Assembly: GCA_965116595.1 (NCBI GenBank)
Contig: OZ220708.1
Location: 1,984,001 to 2,048,000, forward strand
From: G963663315 sp963668255
GTDB taxonomy: Bacteria > Pseudomonadota > Gammaproteobacteria > Arenicellales > Poriferihabitantaceae
Length of the DNA: 64,000 nt
Direction: 5' to 3'
Numbering within the stretch: the stretch's first letter is position 1; the number at the start of each line of letters is the position of its first letter. Made by a program: the position numbers and the translations under genes. Below, in pieces: positions 29,796-38,071 of this stretch. The notes beneath the pieces were generated by a model. It saw nothing but the letters and a program-made list of their open reading frames with translations. It was not told the origin of the DNA and ran no database searches.

Positions 29796-32501
29796 TCACA
29801 TGCCCATATCCATATCCAGGTCCAGACTCCGGGATAGATGCCGGTCATGATGATGAGCGATCAGCTGTTCGCGGTTGTCGGTCAGCACCACGGCATTTTC
29901 CCGCGTCCGGCAGGTCTTCAGGTAAAACATCTGCTGATCACTCAACCGGCCGTGTCCCGAATCAAGCGCTATGATCACGTCGTCTCGCGCCAGCCTCTGC
30001 GCCGTGTGCATGGACGATGCGTAGGCGTGTTCGATATACCGGAGCTGCGGGTCGTTAAGTTGAAACTCCAGCTTCCTGCCGTCATCGGCTCGCACCAGCA
30101 GGGTATCTTGGCTGATTGCGAGAATCGCTGCCTGCTCACCGTGGGCCAGTCCCCTGTCATTGTCGTTGCGAGTCCAGCGAATGCGGTCTCCTGCCCGGAT
30201 GCGAACCGGGGCTGCCTCGCAAAGCTCCAGGCGGTAGTGGACAGAATCCGCAGGTGAGATATGGCGCGGATTTCCGTCGGGGTGGTGGAGCCACACCCGT
30301 TCGGCTTCAACAGCGGTCACCGTGCAGGTGTCATCTGCGCGGATCCGGATCCGGGAAAGGTCATTATGAAAGACTGCGATATCTCCCTCATGCCAGTTGC
30401 GAATGTCCTTCTTCTGCGCCTGCGTCAGCCCCAGCCCAACCAGGGTCTCAATCACGATTTCCCGGCCATGCAGCGTACCTTCTTCTTCGAATCCCTCACG
30501 AACGGTCTCATTGATCCGCTCGCGCAGTGCGCGGGCCGGCGCCAGAATTTCCGTACGTGCACGTGATGCCGGCAACAACTCCAGCCAGATCCGCGCCGCA
30601 TTCTCACCGAGTTTGTCCGCTGGTACCTGGTACAGATTCTCTCCTGATTTTCCGGGTGCCGGCTTCGACTTCGGCTTCGGCTCTGGCTTCGGCTCCGGCG
30701 CACTCCCGATCACATCCAGCGCTGTCGCCTTCAACCCCGGATTGATCTGACGCCGGATGTCGTCCATCAGCGCCGTTTGCATTCCCGCGTCCCGAAGCTG
30801 CCGGAAGGGTTGTCCGGCGCCGACTGCCCGCAATTGCTTTCTGTCCCCGACCAGCGCCAGCCGCCCGACTCCGAGGCGGTCGGCGATCATAATCAGCCGC
30901 CGCGCCTGTTCCGTCGATACCTGCGCCATGTCGTCGACCACCAGGATCGACCCTGCGAAGTCCTTGCGCAGTCCCGCCAGTTGCTCCCCGCCGACGAGGT
31001 TGTCCACCACATCGCGGTAGTGAGCGAGGAACCCTTGCAGCGTCCGGCATGCGATACCGGTTTCGCGCGCGAGTTCCCGCATCACGCTCACCGAAGGCGC
31101 GAGCCCGATTATCAACCGTCTTTCCGCCAATGCCGTCATCCGGCGCAGCATTGCCATCTTGCCGATACCGGCGAAAACCTGAACCCCCACCACCCGGTCG
31201 CTGCTCGCGAGAATGATCCGTACCGCATCGCGCTGGCTGATCGTCAATCCACCGCTGCCCAGCCGTGCTTCCACCACATCCCCGGTGACCAGCGGCGCGG
31301 CCGCGCCGGCGCCCTCCCTCATCCTCGATACCACTTCCTTCTCCGCCCGCAGCGTGCGGTCGGTTACGAACGACGCCCCGATATTGTGCCGCGTCCCTGC
31401 TATCAAGTGGCCGTCCATGCGCATCCGCTCAGTCGCCGCATCGATGTCCGTGATCGTGTGATTGCCAGCAGCGTGACCCAGCGCCAGCGTTGTCAAATCG
31501 CGTTGCGCGAATACCGGAGGCCGCTCCTCTAGATGCTCCGCCGCCTGCCATACGGTCTCCAGGGGTGATTGCACGGGGACAGTTTCCCGGATGCTGTCCG
31601 GTCTCGTCTTTTCGATCCCCAACTCTTCCGCACGCTGCCGCCAACGGTCAGTCAATATTTCCCAATGGGGTTCATCTTTGCGTAAACGCGTTGCCAGCGC
31701 CGCTTGCCGTGTCCGTGCGGCATTATATTCCCAGCCCTTCTCGGCGATATAGTCGAGCATATCCTTGCGCCGACTGGAAAAAGCCTCCAGCGTCACCCGG
31801 TCACGGCCCGCGATTTCGAAGCCCGGAACATGACCGATCATGGTCGGCGCCAGTGCGAACCCCAGTTGCCGCAACCGCCGTGCAAGCTCGTTACGGTAGA
31901 ATGCGCCGATCAGCTTGTCATTCCGCTTCAGGTCCCCAATTTCAATACTCCGCCATTTACCGTTCGCGCCGCGGGTCATGTTGACAATCACACAATGAGT
32001 ATGAAGCTGCGGGTCAAGATTGCGGCTGGCGGCATGGCGGAAGGTCGCCGCAACCAATGCGGGCGCGTGTACTCGTTCCATCTTCCGCTTTGTGCCATTC
32101 CAGACCCGGATTTGCACAATGCGCTCCTCGACGAAGTCGAGCGCCGCACGCATCGCTGCGTCATGGGCGCTCTGCACCAGGTCATTACCATGCACGAGGG
32201 CTTCCAGCGAGACCGATTTGGGTGCAGACAACGTCAGATCGACACCTGAACGATGCTCGTGTTCGCCGTCTCGAATGCGGCCGAGCCGGATATCCGTCTC
32301 TGGCACGAATCCCTTGAGGACCGAACGGAATCTGGCGGGATCGATGTGGCCGGTAAGGCCGAGTTGCACCGCGCCCTGCCCAACCCAGCAACTCGCCTTC
32401 CGGTGTTCCGGGTCGTTCTTCGAATAGTAGCCGTCCTTCTCGAAGTATTGAACGGTCGAGGTGGCAGATGTGATATTGCTAACCGATGCGACCATGAACA
32501 A
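29796..32501 (-). CDS. MobF-family relaxase with degenerate helicase domain
   Basis: A 901-residue TrwC/TraI-type relaxase. The nicking domain looks intact: Y19 and Y25/Y26 as catalytic tyrosines and the three-His metal site H156, H167, H169 (DPQLHTHCVIVN). The helicase half is eroded. Walker A reads VFAGIGKM (V442 and M449 in place of Gly and Thr), Walker B reads VVDDM rather than VVDEA, the HSAQG-type motif is HTAQR, and SRAR is CRTR. A Pro/Lys/Glu linker EPKPEPKPKSKP follows motif III. No type IV secretion or coupling protein genes are nearby, so this is probably a mobilisation remnant. Confidence 0.85.
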   Translation of the reverse strand: MFMVASVSNITSATSTVQYFEKDGYYSKNDPEHRKASCWVGQGAVQLGLTGHIDPARFRSVLKGFVPETDIRLGRIRDGEHEHRSGVDLTLSAPKSVSLEALVHGNDLVQSAHDAAMRAALDFVEERIVQIRVWNGTKRKMERVHAPALVAATFRHAASRNLDPQLHTHCVIVNMTRGANGKWRSIEIGDLKRNDKLIGAFYRNELARRLRQLGFALAPTMIGHVPGFEIAGRDRVTLEAFSSRRKDMLDYIAEKGWEYNAARTRQAALATRLRKDEPHWEILTDRWRQRAEELGIEKTRPDSIRETVPVQSPLETVWQAAEHLEERPPVFAQRDLTTLALGHAAGNHTITDIDAATERMRMDGHLIAGTRHNIGASFVTDRTLRAEKEVVSRMREGAGAAAPLVTGDVVEARLGSGGLTISQRDAVRIILASSDRVVGVQVFAGIGKMAMLRRMTALAERRLIIGLAPSVSVMRELARETGIACRTLQGFLAHYRDVVDNLVGGEQLAGLRKDFAGSILVVDDMAQVSTEQARRLIMIADRLGVGRLALVGDRKQLRAVGAGQPFRQLRDAGMQTALMDDIRRQINPGLKATALDVIGSAPEPKPEPKPKSKPAPGKSGENLYQVPADKLGENAARIWLELLPASRARTEILAPARALRERINETVREGFEEEGTLHGREIVIETLVGLGLTQAQKKDIRNWHEGDIAVFHNDLSRIRIRADDTCTVTAVEAERVWLHHPDGNPRHISPADSVHYRLELCEAAPVRIRAGDRIRWTRNDNDRGLAHGEQAAILAISQDTLLVRADDGRKLEFQLNDPQLRYIEHAYASSMHTAQRLARDDVIIALDSGHGRLSDQQMFYLKTCRTRENAVVLTDNREQLIAHHHDRHLSRSLDLDMDMGM

Positions 32502-32677
32502 ATTCTACACGAGATTCCAGGAAAAGGTTCCCCGAGATTTCAAATCCGGACAAGTCGGATGATGCTAACATTGCCGACAGCAATTCCCGCGGGAAGATGG
32601 TTCCCCCGGACCTCTAACCGGACAGGCACAGGGGCTTGGACGACAGGTCATAGAAACATTATTTGCTTTAATCGACA

Positions 32678-33454
32678 ATGAACTGGTTTCCGCTTTTATT
32701 TGCCCTCGGCGCTTGCCTGGGGAGCTTTGTCAATCTCGTATCATTGCGGTTGCCGGCCATATTGGACGGCCAGCCCGCCAATGGTGACTGCGCTGATGTC
32801 CCTGGGCTGTCGCGGCCGGGTTCCCGCTGTACTGCCTGCCTGACCCCGTTGCGCTTCCACCAGAATATCCCGATAGCCAGCTTTATCTTTTTGTCCGGCA
32901 GGTGTGGATTTTGCGGCACTCGAATTTCGCCGCGATATCCGGTCATCGAGGTGATCGCTGCTGTGACGGCCGTCATGCTCGGCGTTGTCCATGAGCCTGA
33001 TTTACAGCTTGCAGCTTCGATTCTTTTTGTCTGTGCCTTGCTCACATTGAGCTTGATTGATATGGATCACCAGGTCTTGCCGGACCTGATTGTCCTGCCG
33101 CTGTTGTGGACTGGGTTGCTGTTCAATTCCCTGTCTCTTTTTGTTGATTTGCACTTGGCGGTATGGGGCGCCGTTGCCGGGTATCTGGTGTTGTGGTTGT
33201 CCTGCCAGGCGCATCATATCCTGACGGGCAGGGCGGGTATGGGTCATGGGGATTTCAAATTGTTCGCCGCGATTGGCGCCTGGCTCGGTATACAGATGCT
33301 GCCGACCGTGCTTGCGCTGGCCTGTATCTCCTGTTTGTTATTTCTGGTGTACCGCAAGTATTTTCATGGTCGGGCTATGCGGGCCCCTGTCTGTTTCGGT
33401 CCCTTCCTGTCATTGGCGGCACTTGCAACGATGTTGATGTGGCCGTGGTTGTGA
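32678..33454 (+). CDS. pilD: Type IV prepilin peptidase / N-methyltransferase
   Basis: A 258-residue polytopic aspartyl protease of family A24 that cleaves and methylates type IV pilins and type II pseudopilins at the cytoplasmic membrane. It has the zinc-type cysteine pairs C51/C54 and C76/C79, the catalytic D128 in SLIDMDHQVLPD, and D192 in GMGHGD. Length is normal. It is a lone gene here, with no pilB, pilC or gsp genes beside it, which is common for a housekeeping pilD but unusual as an orphan. Homology is clear; its substrates are unknown. Confidence 0.9.
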   Translation: MNWFPLLFALGACLGSFVNLVSLRLPAILDGQPANGDCADVPGLSRPGSRCTACLTPLRFHQNIPIASFIFLSGRCGFCGTRISPRYPVIEVIAAVTAVMLGVVHEPDLQLAASILFVCALLTLSLIDMDHQVLPDLIVLPLLWTGLLFNSLSLFVDLHLAVWGAVAGYLVLWLSCQAHHILTGRAGMGHGDFKLFAAIGAWLGIQMLPTVLALACISCLLFLVYRKYFHGRAMRAPVCFGPFLSLAALATMLMWPWL

Positions 33455-33480
33455 GTTTCGCGAGGGTTCTTTATCTGTTT

Positions 33481-33543
33481 TAGCGTATATATTGATTTTA
33501 TCCGACATAGCGTATATATTGGTTATATACGATAAATCGTATA
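33481..33543 (+). promoter_or_regulatory. hipBA operator region
   Basis: Two direct repeats TAGCGTATATATTG (33481-33494 and 33508-33521, 27 bp apart) are followed by the inverted repeat TATACGATAAATCGTATA (33526-33543). It lies immediately before hipB and fits HipB autoregulation through several sites. Confidence 0.7.
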
Positions 33544-33557
33544 AGCGAGGTGAGGTG

Positions 33558-33803
33558 ATGGAAAAGATTATACGAAGTAACAAAGACCTCGGTGCGGCAA
33601 TCCGCTTGCAACGCAAGGCCAGGAACTTGCGGCAGGTTGATGTTGCCCGGAAAGCCTCCGTCCGGCAGGCTATAGTTTCTGAACTTGAGAACGGTGCAAC
33701 AGCAGCTAAGCTTGATACCCTGATTCGGGTGTTGGCTGCACTGGACCTGGACTTGTCTGTCGTTGCACGCCGGAAAACCAGCTTCGATCCCACGGAGTAT
33801 TGA
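33558..33803 (+). CDS. hipB: HipB-type antitoxin, XRE family
   Basis: An 81-residue XRE regulator. The helix-turn-helix covers DLGAAIRLQRKARNLRQVDVARKASVRQAIVSELENG (about 9-45), and the tail VLAALDLDLSVVARRK resembles the beta-strand hook of HipB. The ATG at 33558, preceded by GAGGTG, is preferred; the frame is open upstream to 33492 but through the operator repeats. It overlaps hipA by four bases. It should bind HipA and repress the operon through the upstream repeats. Confidence 0.88.
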   Translation: MEKIIRSNKDLGAAIRLQRKARNLRQVDVARKASVRQAIVSELENGATAAKLDTLIRVLAALDLDLSVVARRKTSFDPTEY

Positions 33804-35110
33804 TTGTGGGACGTAAGCGCCGGGAACGCGTGCTGGATGTATATGTTGGCTCAAGTAAGGTCGGTTGGTATTCCCACACACTAAGCGGCGCCACCTCATT
33901 TCGCTATGATCCGGATTGGTTATCTTCTGGACGGGCATTTCCCGTTTCGCTGTCCATGCCATTGTCTGATCGTGTCTGGTCAGGGGAGGCTGTAACCAGC
34001 TACTTTGACGGCTTGTTGCCTGATGATCGTACTGTAAGAGAAAAAATCGCAAGGCGTGAGCAAGCCGAAAGCGCCGGTATTTTTGACCTTTTGGCAGCCG
34101 TTGGACGAGATTGTGTGGGCGCGTTGCGTTTTGTTCCTGAAGGACTTGATCCTGGCGATCCAACAAAAATGGAATATAGACCTGTCAGTGACGATGAAAT
34201 CGCAACTCGGATTGCTTCTTTAGCGACAAACCCCCTTGGCATGAATCCTGATGAGGATGACTTCCGTATCTCGATTGCCGGAATACAGGAAAAGACTGCC
34301 TTTCTTCGTGTCGATGGGCAGTGGCAGTTACCGCTCGGGCCGACACCTACTTCTCATATCTTCAAACCTGCGATGAAAATGGGTCCGGATGGCGCTGACT
34401 TTTCCGACACTCCCTGGAATGAATGGCTTTGTCTCGCGCTATGTCGTAGCCTTGGTCTTGAGACAGCCAATGCTGATGTATTGTCGTTTAACGGCAAGCC
34501 TGTGATTGCCGTTAAGCGTTTTGATCGAACCTGGAGGAACGGCGTGTTGTACCGGGTGCCGCAGGAGGATATTTGTCAGGCGTTGGGGGTTCCACCAGTG
34601 CGAAAATATCAACGCGATGGCGGGGCAGGCATTATTGATGTTCTGAATTTTCTAAACGGCTCGATCACCCCATATGAAGACCGTCTGACCTTTATGAAAG
34701 TGCAGATTGTGTTCTGGTTGCTGGCTGCCATCGACGGCCATGCCAAGAACTTCTCAATATTTCTCACACCAGGGGGGTTCAGGCTGACGCCACTTTATGA
34801 CGTGATGTCTGCTGAACCCTATCTGGAAATCCCGATTCAGAAAACCAGACTGGCGATGGCGATAGGGGGTAGGGGATACTATCGCCTCAACCAGATTCAG
34901 CTCCGGCATTTTTATCAGACCGGGCAAAAAACCGGGTTGCGCGAACAGGACATGGATAGTCTATTTTCCGACCTGGCAATGCAGATAGAGGATGCGATTA
35001 TAAGGGTAGCCGCTTTGGCTTCCGATGCCGGTATGCCGAAGTCAACGTATGAGCCGATACTGGCTGGTGTAACCGACCGGGCGGGATTGATTAATGCTCG
35101 TTTCAAGTGA
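33800..35110 (+). CDS. hipA: HipA-type serine/threonine kinase toxin
   Basis: A 436-residue HipA family kinase; the E. coli enzyme phosphorylates GltX and causes persistence. The N-terminal subdomain has SYFDGLLPDDR, then SIAGIQEKTAFL as P-loop-like element (about 155-166). The catalytic loop is IDGHAKNFSI (near 310), followed by the metal-binding Asp in LTPLYDVMS. The start is TTG at 33800 overlapping the hipB stop. Length and motifs appear complete. The cellular target in this organism is not predictable from sequence. Confidence 0.9.
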   Translation: MIVGRKRRERVLDVYVGSSKVGWYSHTLSGATSFRYDPDWLSSGRAFPVSLSMPLSDRVWSGEAVTSYFDGLLPDDRTVREKIARREQAESAGIFDLLAAVGRDCVGALRFVPEGLDPGDPTKMEYRPVSDDEIATRIASLATNPLGMNPDEDDFRISIAGIQEKTAFLRVDGQWQLPLGPTPTSHIFKPAMKMGPDGADFSDTPWNEWLCLALCRSLGLETANADVLSFNGKPVIAVKRFDRTWRNGVLYRVPQEDICQALGVPPVRKYQRDGGAGIIDVLNFLNGSITPYEDRLTFMKVQIVFWLLAAIDGHAKNFSIFLTPGGFRLTPLYDVMSAEPYLEIPIQKTRLAMAIGGRGYYRLNQIQLRHFYQTGQKTGLREQDMDSLFSDLAMQIEDAIIRVAALASDAGMPKSTYEPILAGVTDRAGLINARFK

Positions 35111-35236
35111 AGAATTGGAACCGGTCATTGAAACAATTACATTTTTGATATTGTTAGAGAATTTTCCGTTTGGGTCGGATTATTGCAGGATATCTGAAAC
35201 GATATTGCAAAACCTGCGGTAGACAATAAACACCCG

Positions 35237-38020
35237 CTAAATCCGCTGGATTGACAAATCGGGCTGGTGTGCTTCGAGGTTCGACAGGGTCAGGGGTTGT
35301 CCTGATTTTATGATTGCATGCGCCGCCTGATATGCGTTATTGCGAATGATCAGGAAATGATCCATGGCGGCGGCTGGAGAGTCGGCGGCTGGAGAGTCGG
35401 TGGCCGGAGAGTCGGAGTCGGAATCCGGGCCGGAATCGGAATCCGGGCCGGAGTCATCACAAAATTCGCTTGTCGCCAGGATGTCGGTCTTTTTGTCTTC
35501 GAGCTTCGATTGGACCGAGAGGAGTTTTTTCCTCGCGTTTGCGGCAAATCCATGATTGCCGTTGATTATTACAATATCGTCCAGGTTTTGCCTGATCGCC
35601 AGGTCAAGGATGCGCTGCTGAGCCTGGATAAAGGCGTGGGTCTTTGTATCTGATGTGTCCGGCAACTCTATCCTTTGCGTGACGCGGTCTATTGAGAGGT
35701 TTTCCAGCGCTTTACGGTCACGCTCCCAGGCATCGTCGGAACCCGACAGCCAGAATATGGTGTCGAACGCCCAGAGCGGGCCGCGCTTCTCCTGTATGAA
35801 CCATGCGTTTGCTTTACTGGCGGCTTTCTGGCTGATGTGGTCGGAGAAGTGATAGAGCAGTTCCGTGGTGGGCATTCCCAGTTCGTCCCAGCCGATCAGG
35901 TAGTTGCGAATTCGGTCTTCCCAGCGGTTGACGTACTGGGCGCCGCCCGGGCGTCCAAAACGATGGGACCAATACAGAAACGGCAGGCACAGGACCCGGC
36001 CGCCGTTCTGGCGAAATTTTTCGTGGATATAACCCTCTTCTCCACCGAAACCACGAAATTTTCGGTTGAAACCAAGCCAGGCGGCCTTGCGGCAGGCGAA
36101 CAGGCCCATGCCTTGAAGTGGAATTTCAAAGGGTTCACCATCGCCATTTTTGGCGCGCGGGTCGGTTCCCCAAACGCCGAAAAAGCCTTTGTTCCAGCGT
36201 TTTTCCATGTGCGAACTGATGTGTTGCACATTATCGTAGCACAGCGGCCCATGCAGCAGGTCGATACTGTCGGGATGGTTGGCGCAATATTCCAGCAGAC
36301 GGCCCACTGCGCCATCGTGCAGGAAGACATGGCAGTCCACGCACAGTACGAACTCACCCCGCGCCTCGGCGAATACCCGTTCCCTGATCGTGGTGCCCTT
36401 GTACTCTGCCGCCGGGATGTAACGAACCAGCCCGGTCTGCCTGCAAAACTTGGCTACAGCCTCACCGTGGCTGGAATCCGGGTTGTTGTCAATGACCACT
36501 ATTTCGATGTCAGGCAGGGCTGCGCGATGGTACAGTATGATCGACATAATGGTGAAATAGACTCCATGAAAATCATCGTAAGTCGCCATTCCAATCGTGA
36601 GTTTTGGCGCCGGGGACGGCGGGTCGGGCTCCGACGGTTGGTTTCCCCCCACCGGCGCGGTGCGCCGACTCCCCCTCAAGGGGGGAGTGGTACTGTCCGC
36701 CCCACCGGTGCGCCGACTCTCCCTCAAGGGCCTGTCCCCGGCCCCCGATCTGGTCGGGGGCAGGCTTTGATCGGGGAGGGGAGTGATAATGTTCGTCCGT
36801 TTGATATCCTGTTGCTCCGCCAGCAGCGCTTTTCGCTGTTTCTCTATTTCGTCCGGCAGCTTCTGATTCAGCGCCAGCTTTTTGGCATGGTCGATTGCGG
36901 CATCGGTACGATCCAGCCTGGCGCAGAGTTTCGCTGCCATCAATCGCGCTGAATACTGGTAGATGCCAGGCTCAAAATATCGTGCCAGCAATGGCTGCGG
37001 CACATCAACCGCCAAATCCATCAGTGTCAACGCCCGCTCTTCTTCGTTATTGACTTCAAAGATTTCGGCCAGCCGCATGAACGGCTCCAGTCTCTCCAGG
37101 TCCTGCGTAATGCAGGCGCTGAGCAGGTCCACCGCTTGCGGGATCCTGTTTTGCGAGGTGTAGATCCAGGCCAGGAAATACCGGGCCTGCCAGTAAATCT
37201 CAGCCATATTCCCGGTTATCTGGTCGGCATCGGTTACCTGATCTATTATGGCCTCAAAGTATTCTGCGGCCTTGTCGGCCTGATCCGATTCCAGCCAGGA
37301 GTGTGCAATGGACAACAGGATATTCAATCCGGCCGGGGAAGCGGCTTGTGCCCAATCGGCATCCAGCCCGCACTGGAGCCGCACGATATCGTCTTTCAGG
37401 GCGGGAATGTCCGTGCGCCGGATTCCATCATCATACCGGCGGGGCAGTATGTTGACATGGGCCACCGTGTCGTAGATGCGGGTATCGTCGAATACTATCT
37501 GACCGGCCTGTCCTTTAACGCTGTCAAGGAATTCGACCGTTATATCACTTCGCAGCAGCCGTGGTTGGCGTAGTGAGAAACCTGGAGTTCGAATTTCCAA
37601 AAGACCGATATCCGCTCCGCGGGGCAGGAAAATACCGGAATCCAGGCACTGAATCCGTTCGTCTGCCTCAAGCATCAGCACAGTGTCCGCCATTTCCCGG
37701 GCGGATTGCCAGGCATGGCTGCAGGCGTCGGAATAGCCGGTGAAGTCGTGATGTACTGTTTTCCCTGGCAGGTGGCCGAGGATTTCCGTGATCAGTTCGG
37801 CGGATTCCGGCGGCAGGTTTCCCCCCACCGGCGCAGTGCGCCGACTCCCCCTCAAGAGGGAAGTGATACTGTCCGCCCCACCTGTGCGCCGCGCAGGCTG
37901 ACAGGCGAGGATCACCCAACTGTCAATATAAGGAGCGACGCTTTCCAGGCATTTACTGGTAATCTCAGATCCGGGGCGCAGTAACACGACCAGACATATC
38001 GTTTGGGTTCCAGTATTCAC
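35237..38020 (-). CDS. Large family 2 glycosyltransferase with TPR-like region and repeat insertions
   Basis: A 927-residue cytoplasmic protein. The N-terminal 200 residues look like a degenerate GT-A domain (TICLVVLLRPGSEIT, ADTVLMLEADERI). Residues about 210-400 are TPR-like helices. Residues about 475-780 are a GT2 domain: KLTIGMATYDDFHGVYFTI, VVIDNNPDSSHG, a DxD-like CVDCH and a GGEEGYIHEKFRQNGG segment. A Ser-Pro-Asp-rich tail (about 855-885) precedes a short C-terminal helix. Two in-frame copies of the R3 repeat are translated at about 42-70 and 409-460, both giving RRTGGADS and GSRRTAPVGGN. Sugar and acceptor are unknown. Confidence 0.75.
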   Translation of the reverse strand: MNTGTQTICLVVLLRPGSEITSKCLESVAPYIDSWVILACQPARRTGGADSITSLLRGSRRTAPVGGNLPPESAELITEILGHLPGKTVHHDFTGYSDACSHAWQSAREMADTVLMLEADERIQCLDSGIFLPRGADIGLLEIRTPGFSLRQPRLLRSDITVEFLDSVKGQAGQIVFDDTRIYDTVAHVNILPRRYDDGIRRTDIPALKDDIVRLQCGLDADWAQAASPAGLNILLSIAHSWLESDQADKAAEYFEAIIDQVTDADQITGNMAEIYWQARYFLAWIYTSQNRIPQAVDLLSACITQDLERLEPFMRLAEIFEVNNEEERALTLMDLAVDVPQPLLARYFEPGIYQYSARLMAAKLCARLDRTDAAIDHAKKLALNQKLPDEIEKQRKALLAEQQDIKRTNIITPLPDQSLPPTRSGAGDRPLRESRRTGGADSTTPPLRGSRRTAPVGGNQPSEPDPPSPAPKLTIGMATYDDFHGVYFTIMSIILYHRAALPDIEIVVIDNNPDSSHGEAVAKFCRQTGLVRYIPAAEYKGTTIRERVFAEARGEFVLCVDCHVFLHDGAVGRLLEYCANHPDSIDLLHGPLCYDNVQHISSHMEKRWNKGFFGVWGTDPRAKNGDGEPFEIPLQGMGLFACRKAAWLGFNRKFRGFGGEEGYIHEKFRQNGGRVLCLPFLYWSHRFGRPGGAQYVNRWEDRIRNYLIGWDELGMPTTELLYHFSDHISQKAASKANAWFIQEKRGPLWAFDTIFWLSGSDDAWERDRKALENLSIDRVTQRIELPDTSDTKTHAFIQAQQRILDLAIRQNLDDIVIINGNHGFAANARKKLLSVQSKLEDKKTDILATSEFCDDSGPDSDSGPDSDSDSPATDSPAADSPAAAMDHFLIIRNNAYQAAHAIIKSGQPLTLSNLEAHQPDLSIQRI
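36643..36780. repeat. R3 plus R2 repeats inside glycosyltransferase gene
   Basis: An R3 copy with the CTCCCCCTCAAGGGGGGAG hairpin and a second CCCCACCGGTGCGCCGACTC arm is followed by an R2-type CCTGTCCCCGG...GATCGGGGAG unit. The whole insert keeps the reading frame of the glycosyltransferase and encodes a Pro/Arg/Gly-rich linker before the GT2 domain. Confidence 0.85.
37818..37896. repeat. R3 repeat inside glycosyltransferase gene, N-terminal copy
   Basis: CCCCCCACCGGCGCAGTGCG, CGACTCCCCCTCAAGAGGG and CCGCCCCACCTGTGCGCCG form an R3 unit in the same orientation and frame as the copy at 36643. It interrupts the first domain after the strand SWVILACQ. Confidence 0.85.
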
Positions 38021-38071
38021 GATTTGTGGTCACTCACTCCAGCGGGGGATATTCGGGAGGCTGTTGCCCGG

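Noticed and set aside
33492..33557. Upstream extension of hipB
   Set aside because: The frame is open but runs through the operator repeats, and a good GAGGTG ribosome binding site marks the ATG at 33558.
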